Virus record (IMG/VR): IMGVR_UViG_3300009104_001827
Location: 1 to 64,000 of that record
DNA from: a virus
DNA length: 64,000 bases
Direction: 5' to 3' (one strand)
Positions 6,954 to 12,819 of the stretch are shown here, one piece after another. Position 1 is the first letter of the stretch, and each line of letters begins with the position of its first letter. The notes under the pieces are model-generated. The model saw only the letters and a list, made by a program, of their open reading frames with translations, searched no databases and had not been told where the DNA came from. The translations under genes were made by a program, and so were the position numbers.

Positions 6954-6988
6954 TTGACAAAAGGGCTTTTCTGTGGTATTGTATAGGT
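6954..6988 (+). promoter_or_regulatory. Leaderless-type promoter
   Basis: TTGACA at 6954-6959, 17-bp spacer, TATTGT at 6977-6982, ATAGGT, ATG at 6989. Confidence 0.85.
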
Positions 6989-7489
6989 ATGATTAAGAGA
7001 AAAACTAAAGCTTTCGTTTTTGACTTTGACGACACTCTTGCGTTCACCGATGCAAGAGTTCATGTGCTGAGTCGGTTCAAGAGTCAAGTGGTCGCAAGCT
7101 TGACCCCTAAACAGTTCAATGATGTAAAATTAAAGGAAGGCGAAAGCTTCGACTTCTCCGACTTCGACAGAGCGAGCTTCATTCGTGACGGCAAACCTTC
7201 TAAGCTGATTGACTTAGCAAAAGAAGTTTTTTCTGAAGGTCATTCTGTGTTTATCTTAACTGCTCGCAACGATTGCGTTTCTTCTGCGATTGCTGAATGG
7301 CTTACAGACTTTGGAATCGTTGCAAGGGAAGTTCATTGCGTGGGCGAAAAAGGCACGGACATTGCAAAAGCAAAAAGACAAGTCTTGCTTGCAATCATTG
7401 AAAACTTTGACAAGGTTTGGTTTTTCGATGATGATGCTCGAAACATTGAGCTTGCCCAAGAGCTAAACCTTAAAGCTAAAAAAGTGTAA
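6989..7489 (+). CDS. HAD-superfamily phosphatase
   Basis: 166 residues. Motif I DFDDTLAFT at about 11-19 supplies the nucleophile Asp and general acid Asp. Motif II is the Thr in FILTAR (about 88-93). A Lys-rich stretch near 128 could give motif III, and WFFDDDARNI near 149 is motif IV. This order is typical of phage HAD phosphatases such as the 3'-phosphatase half of polynucleotide kinase; no kinase domain is attached. Substrate unknown. It has its own leaderless promoter. Confidence 0.85.
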   Translation: MIKRKTKAFVFDFDDTLAFTDARVHVLSRFKSQVVASLTPKQFNDVKLKEGESFDFSDFDRASFIRDGKPSKLIDLAKEVFSEGHSVFILTARNDCVSSAIAEWLTDFGIVAREVHCVGEKGTDIAKAKRQVLLAIIENFDKVWFFDDDARNIELAQELNLKAKKV

Positions 7490-7497
7490 AAATTACC

Positions 7498-7620
7498 ATG
7501 AATAAAACAAAACTTGCAAAGATAATGAAAGCCAAAGGCAAAAAGAATGTTTTCGCTAAACTGATAGAAATGCAAAAAAAGTTACAGAAAAGGCTTGACA
7601 AAAATCAGAAAAAAGACTAG
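7498..7620 (+). CDS. Very basic small protein (40 aa)
   Basis: About 40% Lys. Its last codons contain the TTGACA of the next promoter and its TAG stop is the first half of the next -10 (TAGTAT), so coding and promoter are interlocked. Unrecognised. Confidence 0.55.
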   Translation: MNKTKLAKIMKAKGKKNVFAKLIEMQKKLQKRLDKNQKKD

Positions 7621-7629
7621 TATAGAGGC
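7595..7629 (+). promoter_or_regulatory. Leaderless-type promoter inside upstream gene
   Basis: TTGACA at 7595-7600 inside 7498..7620, 17-bp spacer, TAGTAT at 7618-7623 overlapping that gene's TAG stop, AGAGGC, ATG at 7630. Confidence 0.8.
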
Positions 7630-7794
7630 ATGATTAAACAAGAAATCGAAAGACTCGTTTCCGTTTTGCAGGCATTGACCTTGCAAAAGTTGGAAGCAAT
7701 TAGAAACGGCAAGCAAAGAGAAGCTTTGCAAATCCAATCGGTGCAGGTTGACATCGACAACAAAATCCAAGACCTAGAAAGGCAACTTTCTTAA
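7630..7794 (+). CDS. Small coiled-coil protein (54 aa)
   Basis: Gln/Leu-rich heptad pattern (RLVSVLQALTLQKLEAI, IDNKIQDLERQL). The stop overlaps the next start as TAATG. Unrecognised. Confidence 0.6.
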   Translation: MIKQEIERLVSVLQALTLQKLEAIRNGKQREALQIQSVQVDIDNKIQDLERQLS

Positions 7795-7874
7795 TGGAAA
7801 TTGGAATCATTTTACTCGTTACCTTTTGCCTCGCAGGCTTGAGGGAAGCAATAAGCCCAACACTGAAAAAATAA
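7794..7874 (+). CDS. Tiny single-pass membrane peptide (26 aa)
   Basis: MEIGIILLVTFCLAG helix, then a polar tail ending LKK. Coupled to the upstream gene through TAATG and abuts the next ATG at 7875. Confidence 0.5.
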   Translation: MEIGIILLVTFCLAGLREAISPTLKK

Positions 7875-8138
7875 ATGAAACACTTTGAAATCTTAAAAGT
7901 CGGAGTTTCGCCAGAAAGGCGTTTCCTTCAAAAAACCATGAGCGGAGCAAATTGGACAAATCAGTGGCACGCTCACAAGTTTCTCAAGCTAGATGAAGCA
8001 AAGCAAGAGGCTGACAGTCACGAGAATGTTGTCATAATCTGGGTTGATGAATCAATCCACAGCGGAGCAAATTGGGGCGAAGTAAATCCCGATTGCTCGC
8101 CAGACTTCGCTCGCCAGAGAATCGTTTCAACTCAATAA
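7875..8138 (+). CDS. Hypothetical cassette protein (87 aa)
   Basis: Contains a repeated SGANW segment (SGANWTNQW and SGANWGEV) and an E-A-K-Q-E-A-D-S-H helix followed by VVIIWVDE. Unrecognised small alpha/beta fold. Confidence 0.65.
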   Translation: MKHFEILKVGVSPERRFLQKTMSGANWTNQWHAHKFLKLDEAKQEADSHENVVIIWVDESIHSGANWGEVNPDCSPDFARQRIVSTQ

Positions 8139-8147
8139 AATAAACTA

Positions 8148-8258
8148 ATGAGAGAATATAGAAATCTAATCATCTGCGGAATCTTATACTGCGCAGTCGC
8201 CACGCTAATGGTCGCAGGGTTTTACCTTGGTTGCCTTCTCAGCGTCGCAACTAACTGA
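8148..8258 (+). CDS. Small membrane peptide (36 aa)
   Basis: MREYRNLIICGILYCAVATL continues into MVAGFYLGCLLSV: one or two hydrophobic helices with three Cys. Last gene of its cassette, just before GC-rich element 7. Confidence 0.55.
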   Translation: MREYRNLIICGILYCAVATLMVAGFYLGCLLSVATN

Positions 8259-8259
8259 T

Positions 8260-8328
8260 TGCCAAAGAGTTACGCTTGGCCGGGCTCCCCCCTAAGTCAT
8301 AAGTCGTTGATACTCATACTGTTATGAC
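8260..8328. repeat. GC-rich palindromic element 7
   Basis: CCAAAGAGTTACG arm, TTGGCCGGGCTCCCCCC core, ATAAGTCGTTGATACTCA arm. The AT-rich 120 bp after it holds nothing else but the promoter at 8451. Confidence 0.7.
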
Positions 8329-8450
8329 CCAGAATGATTCGAGATGAATATTTGACCCTATTTGGCTTCAAAAATCAAGTAATTTCTCTATTTCTATTTA
8401 ATTGATTATCAATAGTTTATAACTATTTTTATTCATTTGTAAAAAAGTGT

Positions 8451-8479
8451 TTGACTCAAAATGAGATTTAGTCTATTAT
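8451..8479 (+). promoter_or_regulatory. Sigma-70-type promoter
   Basis: TTGACT at 8451-8456, 17-bp spacer, TATTAT at 8474-8479, ATG ten bases further at 8490. It should also transcribe the tRNA-like domain at 8632. Confidence 0.75.
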
Positions 8480-8489
8480 AGTAGGCATA

Positions 8490-8639
8490 ATGAAAAACGG
8501 AATAAGTCTCACCAAAAAGGAACTTCAAGAAATCATCGACCAAAATGTCGGTGACGCAAACGAGGGTTGTGTTCAGTCTCAACAGATTGTTGTCCACGCC
8601 CAATGGCTATTGGATAGGATTGCCAACCAATGGGGATGA
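8490..8639 (+). CDS. Small protein (49 aa) running into a tRNA-like domain
   Basis: MKNGISLTKKELQEIIDQNV start, ending NQWG with TGA at 8637-8639. The last eight bases of the gene are the first eight of the tmRNA-type acceptor stem at 8632. Unrecognised product. Confidence 0.6.
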   Translation: MKNGISLTKKELQEIIDQNVGDANEGCVQSQQIVVHAQWLLDRIANQWG

Positions 8640-8704
8640 TTGGATTCGATTTGCACTGCTTCATCGGGGCAAAGACTGCGGTTCAACTCCGCACATCTCC
8701 ACCA
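8632..8704 (+). ncRNA. TLD-only tmRNA-like RNA (73 nt, no message region)
   Basis: The ends pair as a 7-bp acceptor stem, GGGGATG (8632-8638) with CATCTCC (8694-8700), followed by A73 and an encoded CCA (8702-8704). The third pair is G-U, the alanyl-tRNA synthetase identity mark. GGATTCGA, the invariant tmRNA D-loop, follows the 5' strand. A T arm TGCGG-TTCAACT-CCGCA precedes the acceptor 3' strand. Where a tmRNA would carry helix 2, pseudoknots and the message, there is only a TTTGC/GCAAA hairpin with a 14-nt loop. It is not a copy of the phage's own tmRNA at 55016..55391, whose stems differ. It could be a real mini-RNA that is alanylated, an mRNA processing signal, or a deletion remnant. 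Confidence 0.75.
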
Positions 8705-8717
8705 ATTTTTAAGAATT

Positions 8718-9038
8718 ATGAGTAAAAATAAAAACAAAAATATTGCACTAATCGACGAGAAATGGGAAGCAATTGGACATTCAATGAACATCTCAAACGA
8801 GGCTTGCTCAAGGTTATTCAATGAGGTTTTGATTCCGCTTTCTGGAATGCAAGGCAAATTGAAGTTTGCCACAGGCAAAAGTGTGGTCGATGAATCCGTT
8901 GACTGCATAGAAAACAAGTCAGTTCGCCGTACAGTTGCCGAAGTCAGAGACGGCATTTCAGGACTCCGTGAGATAGTCAAAGATATATCTCAAAGTCTCA
9001 GAGAGCAATCGGAAAAATACATTCGCGCAAATCCTTAA
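8718..9038 (+). CDS. Hypothetical cassette protein (106 aa)
   Basis: Start at AAGAATTATG (8718), 14 bp after the tRNA-like domain. The frame is also open through that RNA, but that part is not coding. Helical, ending in a charged segment (REIVKDISQSLREQSEKYI). Unrecognised. Confidence 0.65.
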   Translation: MSKNKNKNIALIDEKWEAIGHSMNISNEACSRLFNEVLIPLSGMQGKLKFATGKSVVDESVDCIENKSVRRTVAEVRDGISGLREIVKDISQSLREQSEKYIRANP

Positions 9039-9040
9039 GC

Positions 9041-9107
9041 ATCAGCGACTTACGCTACAAGGGGGGACCCCGGCCCGTCGTAAGTCATTGACCTACAACG
9101 GGTAACA
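9041..9107. repeat. GC-rich palindromic element 8
   Basis: CAGCGACTTACG / CGTAAGTCATTG arms around CTACAAGGGGGGACCCCGGCCC; GGGTAAC end. It marks the point where plus-strand genes meet minus-strand genes. Confidence 0.75.
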
Positions 9108-9155
9108 GGCTAACCAATAATAAAACTATTTAGCTATTTAGTATTTACTATTTAG

Positions 9156-9380
9156 CTATTTAAGTTCCTCAATTAGCTCGTCTAATCGCTCATAGTCAAG
9201 CCCCGAATCATTCCAAGCAACTCTGTCTGGTGTTTCGGTAGACTCAAAGCAGTCTCGCATTTGACAAGCGAAGTCATGATAATTCTCGCACTCTCTTGCG
9301 AAATTGTAAAGACCTTCGTCATTGCCTATCCATAGGGCGACATTCCAAGTTGCGTGATTTTTCCATCCGTTATAACTCAT
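9156..9380 (-). CDS. Conserved phage protein, DUF7249-like (74 aa)
   Basis: Starts MSYNGWKNHATWNVALWIGN, the W-x-N-x-x-T-W-N-V-x-L-W-I-x-N pattern of a small widespread phage family that I believe is DUF7249. Role unknown. Start overlaps the upstream stop (ATGA). Confidence 0.75.
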   Translation of the reverse strand: MSYNGWKNHATWNVALWIGNDEGLYNFARECENYHDFACQMRDCFESTETPDRVAWNDSGLDYERLDELIEELK

Positions 9381-9502
9381 AATTTTGATATATCGTGTCC
9401 GTGTTGTTCCATGTTTCGCAATGCCTCTTGTCTGGTCATGTTAAAACGACTCATAAGATACATTAGAAGCGTTGCTCCTGTTAATTCTATTTCATTACTC
9501 AT
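9377..9502 (-). CDS. Small protein (41 aa)
   Basis: MSNEIELTGATLLMYLMSRF, then RQEALRNMEQHGHD. Overlaps both neighbours by 4-8 bp in a tightly packed operon. Unrecognised. Confidence 0.55.
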   Translation of the reverse strand: MSNEIELTGATLLMYLMSRFNMTRQEALRNMEQHGHDISKL

Positions 9503-9695
9503 TTACAAGTCCAATCGTATAAGGAGAGTGTTCTGTCGCTCTGTTCAAATCAGATTCCAAATCTCGAATAAGTTCAATAACTACTTGAAGCGTTCCTTCA
9601 AGACCGATTGACTTTCCGTTCTTCAAAACCTCGTAGTTTTTCACAGGATTGTTTGTTGATTGTCTAATCATTCCTTCTATTGTTGAATAGCTCAT
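9495..9695 (-). CDS. Small protein (66 aa)
   Basis: MSYSTIEGMIRQS start; helix LQVVIELIRDLESDLNRA. It overlaps the upstream stop by 1 bp (TAATG). Unrecognised. Confidence 0.6.
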   Translation of the reverse strand: MSYSTIEGMIRQSTNNPVKNYEVLKNGKSIGLEGTLQVVIELIRDLESDLNRATEHSPYTIGLVNE

Positions 9696-10060
9696 TAGTC
9701 TGATAAAAGAGATTGGGTGTAATCGTTTCGGAGTTCATTGAGAAGGTCAACCCAAGCAACGCCATTCGTTTGAGCCTCACGCATTAGGCGAGTAATCGCA
9801 ACTTCATCTTGCCAACCGAGAACATCATCGAACTTAGCAAGCGGAAGCATCTTGTCGTTGTGGAACATTGCGACTTCGTAAGTTCCTTGCGATGCGTTGC
9901 CATAAAGCCCACCGAATTGCTTTTCTTTGTTCTTCATAGAGACAACGGAAATCTGAAATCCGTTTCCTAAATCAAGTCTAGCTTGGATTGCATCTGGATG
10001 GTTTGCGTGGTCGTTAAACTCCAAATCGGAGAAGGTTTTCGTCTTTTGTGTTTCAATCAT
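9695..10060 (-). CDS. Conserved phage-type hypothetical protein (121 aa)
   Basis: Central FGGLYGNASQGTYEVAMF and a DDVLGWQDEV segment. The layout is familiar from small phage early proteins but I cannot name a family. First gene of a four-gene operon behind a leaderless-type promoter. Confidence 0.7.
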   Translation of the reverse strand: MIETQKTKTFSDLEFNDHANHPDAIQARLDLGNGFQISVVSMKNKEKQFGGLYGNASQGTYEVAMFHNDKMLPLAKFDDVLGWQDEVAITRLMREAQTNGVAWVDLLNELRNDYTQSLLSD

Positions 10061-10095
10061 AAATATATTCTGACAGATAATAGGGTTTTTGTCAA
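10061..10095 (-). promoter_or_regulatory. Leaderless-type promoter, CTGTCA class
   Basis: Reading on the minus strand: A8, TTGACA (10095-10090), 17-bp spacer ending CTGT, CAGAAT (10072-10067), six bases, ATG at 10060. Confidence 0.8.
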
Positions 10096-10104
10096 GGCTT
10101 TTTT

Positions 10105-10341
10105 TTATAAATCTTCCGTTAGGGCAAATATTCTTCCGTTGTAATCAACTTGGCTGGAAATGTTTGTAAAGGTTCTCTTTTCTAAATTGGCTCGCAAGCA
10201 ATCTTCGCTGATATAATACTCTCGCAACCAAGGCGTTTTCTTCTTCTTCTGTTCTTCCGCTTTTCTGTCCACCTCTGCAATGACTATCACGCCATCGTTT
10301 GAAAGTGAGAGTAAAAGGCTTTTGTCTCGTTTTAATTTCAT
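10105..10341 (-). CDS. Small basic protein (78 aa)
   Basis: MKLKRDKSLLLSLSNDGVIV, then a charged EVDRKAEEQKKKK linker. Unrecognised. Single-gene unit. Confidence 0.6.
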   Translation of the reverse strand: MKLKRDKSLLLSLSNDGVIVIAEVDRKAEEQKKKKTPWLREYYISEDCLRANLEKRTFTNISSQVDYNGRIFALTEDL

Positions 10342-10376
10342 CCCTTTATACTAGATTAATTAAGCCTTGATGTCAA
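10342..10376 (-). promoter_or_regulatory. Leaderless-type promoter
   Basis: TTGACA (10376-10371), 17-bp spacer, TAGTAT (10353-10348), AAAGGG, ATG at 10341. Confidence 0.85.
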
Positions 10377-10407
10377 GCTTTTTCTTTCGCTCGCAACATA
10401 CTGAAGC

Positions 10408-10470
10408 TCAACGACTTACGCTGACGCCGGGGGCCGGCCCAGCCCTAAGTCCTTGACTATCTGCCGTTTA
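10408..10470. repeat. GC-rich palindromic element 9
   Basis: CAACGACTTACG / CTAAGTCCTTGA arms around CTGACGCCGGGGGCCGGCCC. Lies between the 3' end of the GP88 operon and the next promoter. Confidence 0.75.
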
Positions 10471-10624
10471 GGATTCTCAAGAGATGCTCGTAAGCTGGCA
10501 AGCCTGAGTTTAACCCATGAGCAACCCATTTTCCCTTTTCTTTACGGTAAAGCAAATCCCATTTGCAAGCGTAATCATGCACTCGCATTAGACCATTGGG
10601 CAAGATTTCAGTTCGGTATCTCAA
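10457..10624 (-). CDS. Small protein (55 aa, TTG start)
   Basis: The TTG at 10624 overlaps the TGA of the upstream gene (TTGA). The product is basic and aromatic (RVHDYACKWDLLYRKEKGK, GLPAYEHLLRILNGR). An internal ATG 12 codons in is a possible alternative start. Unrecognised. Its 3' end runs slightly into GC-rich element 9. Confidence 0.55.
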   Translation of the reverse strand: MRYRTEILPNGLMRVHDYACKWDLLYRKEKGKWVAHGLNSGLPAYEHLLRILNGR

Positions 10625-11343
10625 GAGTTTATCCCTTCCTGTACGAATCCTGTCTCATCCTTTTTTGCCATACCCTTTTCGATAAGCCCGACAATAACGC
10701 CTTGCTTGTCACGGAAACGCAAATCACTTTCATCGCCATTGATAACTTCGTGACCTTTCCAAGTTTTAGGTAACCTATCACGGAAAACCACGGCGACATT
10801 TCCACCCATTTGCAAAACCATATCGCAAAGCGTATCGTTATGCTCTGAGCGAGAAAAAGTCAAATGATAGTTGCTCGGAAAATCCTTAGCTTGATTGACG
10901 AACTTTGCCATGCGTTGAAACGACTTGGTATAATCATAAAATTGCGTTTCGGGAAACTTTTGCATAAGCGTTTGACCATTTGCATCTTCAATGTTTTCCC
11001 ATTCCAAATCGCTTGTGAGATTAGGGCGAAAAACCGCAGTCATTTCTTTCTTAACTGCTGACTTAATGCCTGAAGCAATTTCCTTTGCGAGCTTTTCCAT
11101 GAACGCAAGCTTTTGTTCAAAGAATAACTTTGTCTTGGCAATGCGAGAGTCTTGGATTTTGTCCATTCGTCCACGACCAGCAGTATTCAAGCAAGCCATC
11201 GTGCAACCTTTGCTTCTCCATTGGCAAGCTTCGTACCCCGAAAGATTTGCTGGAGCAAGATGAATGCCCTTAGTCATGAAGCCAAAAGCTTCGCCTTTTA
11301 CGATTTTGGCATTTCCTGCCGTGAGTAGAGTTGTCTTAATCAT
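10621..11343 (-). CDS. GP88-family phage protein (240 aa)
   Basis: Matches the mycobacteriophage gene-product-88 family by eye: LLTAGNAKIVKGE start, then HLAPANLSGYEACQWRS-K-G-C, ACLNTAGRGRM and RIAKTKLFFEQKLAFMEKL. Two Cys pairs in the first 55 residues and a later Cys could bind a metal. Biochemical role is not known to me. Expressed from a leaderless-type promoter that lies inside the 3' end of the upstream 50-aa gene. Confidence 0.85.
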   Translation of the reverse strand: MIKTTLLTAGNAKIVKGEAFGFMTKGIHLAPANLSGYEACQWRSKGCTMACLNTAGRGRMDKIQDSRIAKTKLFFEQKLAFMEKLAKEIASGIKSAVKKEMTAVFRPNLTSDLEWENIEDANGQTLMQKFPETQFYDYTKSFQRMAKFVNQAKDFPSNYHLTFSRSEHNDTLCDMVLQMGGNVAVVFRDRLPKTWKGHEVINGDESDLRFRDKQGVIVGLIEKGMAKKDETGFVQEGINS

Positions 11344-11378
11344 GCCTTAATACTATCTTAATTCTGCTTTCTTGTCAA
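11344..11378 (-). promoter_or_regulatory. Leaderless-type promoter inside upstream gene
   Basis: TTGACA (11378-11373), 17-bp spacer, TAGTAT (11355-11350) whose first three bases are the TAG stop of 11353..11505, TAAGGC, ATG at 11343. Confidence 0.85.
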
Positions 11379-11505
11379 CAATTTTCTTTGCTTTTTCAAT
11401 TCCTTTTTCCATGCCGAACTGAGAAACCAAGCGTTTGAAAGTTTCCCAAGCAATCGTATTCTCGGGAAGCTTTTTCCATTCTTTCATTCTTTCTTTACTA
11501 TTCAT
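11353..11505 (-). CDS. Small basic protein (50 aa)
   Basis: MNSKERMKEWKKLPENTIAW, then EKGIEKAKKIVDKKAELR. The last twelve codons contain the promoter of the next gene. Unrecognised. Confidence 0.6.
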   Translation of the reverse strand: MNSKERMKEWKKLPENTIAWETFKRLVSQFGMEKGIEKAKKIVDKKAELR

Positions 11506-11540
11506 GCCTTAATTATGGCAGATTCTAGGGGCAAAGTCAA
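11506..11540 (-). promoter_or_regulatory. Leaderless-type promoter
   Basis: A7, TTGACT (11540-11535), 17-bp spacer ending CTGC, CATAAT (11517-11512), TAAGGC, ATG at 11505. Confidence 0.8.
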
Positions 11541-11584
11541 GCCTTTTTTTAAAATAAAATCAAAAGAAATCTAAACCCCTCTAG

Positions 11585-11640
11585 ACCAAGGACTTACGGA
11601 CCGGCGGGGAGGCCGCCCGGGCCGTAACTCGTTGATACTC
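11585..11640. repeat. GC-rich palindromic element 10
   Basis: CCAAGGACTTACGG / CCGTAACTCGTTGATACTC arms around a GCGGGGAGGCCGCCCGG core. On the minus strand it directly follows the membrane peptide 11639..11728. Confidence 0.8.
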
Positions 11641-11728
11641 AGCTACCTACAGCGTGCACATAAACGCACAGGCTAGTATAAGTAGCAAAGGCAACTGCTA
11701 TAAATATATATAATAGTCTATTTGTCAT
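11639..11728 (-). CDS. Tiny single-pass membrane peptide (29 aa)
   Basis: MTNRLLYIFIAVAFATYTSL then CVYVHAVGS: one hydrophobic helix. Overlaps the upstream gene by 11 bp and ends at GC-rich element 10, mirroring the plus-strand cassettes. Confidence 0.55.
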   Translation of the reverse strand: MTNRLLYIFIAVAFATYTSLCVYVHAVGS

Positions 11729-11903
11729 CACATTGCTTGTTGAGCTTGACAACTTTAAGCACCTTCTTAAAGGCTTCTTGCACTCCGTCAAGAAACTCCT
11801 TGCTTCCCATTTCTGGATAAACATGGTTGATGTCGTTAGGATCGTAGACATTCAAGACATCTAAGATGACCTCGAAATCTTTTTTGTTTAGTGATGTATA
11901 CAT
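11718..11903 (-). CDS. Small protein (61 aa)
   Basis: MYTSLNKKDFEVILDVLNVY, acidic middle, Lys-rich end. Unrecognised. Confidence 0.6.
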   Translation of the reverse strand: MYTSLNKKDFEVILDVLNVYDPNDINHVYPEMGSKEFLDGVQEAFKKVLKVVKLNKQCDDK

Positions 11904-11907
11904 AATT

Positions 11908-12024
11908 CTATAATTCTTCTACCCACCAATAGCCTTCGCACTTAGTGAGAATGGTATCAATTCCGTTTTGTTGCTTCATGTAGACAAATTGCCTCGCATG
12001 GTGTTCGTGAATAAACTTATACAT
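11908..12024 (-). CDS. Small protein (38 aa)
   Basis: MYKFIHEHHARQFVYMKQQN start and CEGYWWVEEL end. Its ATG overlaps the TAA of the upstream gene (TAATG). Unrecognised. Confidence 0.5.
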   Translation of the reverse strand: MYKFIHEHHARQFVYMKQQNGIDTILTKCEGYWWVEEL

Positions 12025-12365
12025 TAAAAGTCTGCTCCATAGGTTTCTTGCTCTCCAAAGCAACCGTAATCTTCGTCAGTCCCGAATCCTGCGGAAGTCA
12101 TGGCAGAATCAAAATCTCCATCCATACTTTCGTCGATATCTCTTTCGTCGTTGATGTGCCATTGCTCAACCTCTTCACAAGAAATCATCTTGCCGTGCCA
12201 ATCGTAAACGGCAAATTGGATTCCAAGATTAAGGTATTCGCCAGTTTGATTAGCCTCATCTATCAGGACTTCTGCTCGCATATAAGCTTGCTCAAGACCT
12301 TCACGATTTTTGTTCCAGAAATAGTCAAGCGTTTCATTTACAATTACTTCATATCTTTTTATCAT
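12024..12365 (-). CDS. Acidic hypothetical protein (113 aa)
   Basis: Helical start with aromatic residues (NETLDYFWNKNREGLEQAY), WHGKMISCEEVEQWH in the middle, and an Asp/Glu/Gly-rich tail. Unrecognised. First gene of a four-gene operon. Confidence 0.65.
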   Translation of the reverse strand: MIKRYEVIVNETLDYFWNKNREGLEQAYMRAEVLIDEANQTGEYLNLGIQFAVYDWHGKMISCEEVEQWHINDERDIDESMDGDFDSAMTSAGFGTDEDYGCFGEQETYGADF

Positions 12366-12401
12366 ACCTATAATACTATACTAGAATGGATTTCGTGTCA
12401 A
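12366..12401 (-). promoter_or_regulatory. Leaderless-type promoter
   Basis: TTGACA (12401-12396), 17-bp spacer, TAGTAT (12378-12373), seven bases, ATG at 12365. Confidence 0.8.
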
Positions 12402-12411
12402 GGGTTTTTTT

Positions 12412-12535
12412 AAAAAAAGTGTCCCGTGCTGTGCCACATGACTGCACCCAGATTTATGAAGGTTGCGAGCCTTCTGTCTTGAGGGGTTTATGTCTCAAGT
12501 CTGACACGGGACTGAAATTGTGTTAAAATAATTAT
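12412..12535 (-). ncRNA. Cloverleaf-like small RNA with own promoter and terminator
   Basis: Perfect 8-bp closing stem GTCCCGTG (12421-12428) / CACGGGAC (12505-12512). Inside are three hairpins: GTGC/GCAC (12431-12447), GAAGG-7 nt-CCTTC (12458-12474) and CTTGAG-10 nt-CTCAAG (12478-12499). On the minus strand the closing stem is followed by ACTTTTTTT, so it doubles as a rho-independent terminator. A minus-strand promoter lies just upstream. The outline is tRNA-like but no T-loop consensus, D-loop or CCA is present, so it is not a normal tRNA. Confidence 0.65.
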
Positions 12536-12541
12536 ACCTAT

Positions 12542-12570
12542 AAGTATGACAGAATGAGCCGTGAAGTCAA
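12542..12570 (-). promoter_or_regulatory. Promoter of the small RNA at 12412..12535
   Basis: A8, TTGACT (12570-12565), 17-bp spacer ending CTGT-C, ATACTT (12547-12542). No ATG follows at the leaderless distance. Confidence 0.7.
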
Positions 12571-12588
12571 GCTTTTTTTTCATTTTTT

Positions 12589-12640
12589 ATGTCGATGCTT
12601 TGCTGTTTTGTAAACACGTTTCTCAAATGTGTCGATGAGA
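12589..12640. repeat. Two-copy 50-bp repeat, copy A
   Basis: About 80% identical to 38754..38803: ATGTCGATG-TTTGCT-TTTTGTAAACA ... TGTGTCGAT. Both ends carry GTCGAT. Here it sits between GC-rich element 11 and the small-RNA promoter. Confidence 0.6.
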
Positions 12641-12674
12641 TAAACATAAGTTTGGTGTTGCAAGTCCCTAATAC

Positions 12675-12734
12675 CCAACGACTTACGCTGAAGCGGGGAG
12701 CCGGCCCCGTCATAAGTCATTGATAGTCAACGAC
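12675..12734. repeat. GC-rich palindromic element 11
   Basis: CCAACGACTTACG / CATAAGTCATTGATAGTC arms around GAAGCGGGGAGCCGGCCCCG, then a further CAACGAC. Confidence 0.75.
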
Positions 12735-12736
12735 AA

Positions 12737-12778
12737 AAAAAACTCCCCTCGATCCTTATATTTGACCGAGGGAAGTTT
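12737..12778 (-). terminator. Rho-independent terminator of the DUF932 gene
   Basis: On the minus strand ACTTCCCTCG, a loop of about 18 nt, CGAGGGGAGT and then T8. It follows the gene ending at 12820. Confidence 0.75.
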
Positions 12779-12819
12779 CTTATTTAAGAGCTGTATTTGA
12801 CCCCTTTTCGTTTCAATTT

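Noticed and set aside
12421-12512. tRNA gene on either strand
   Set aside because: Cloverleaf outline only; no T-loop, D-loop or CCA signals.
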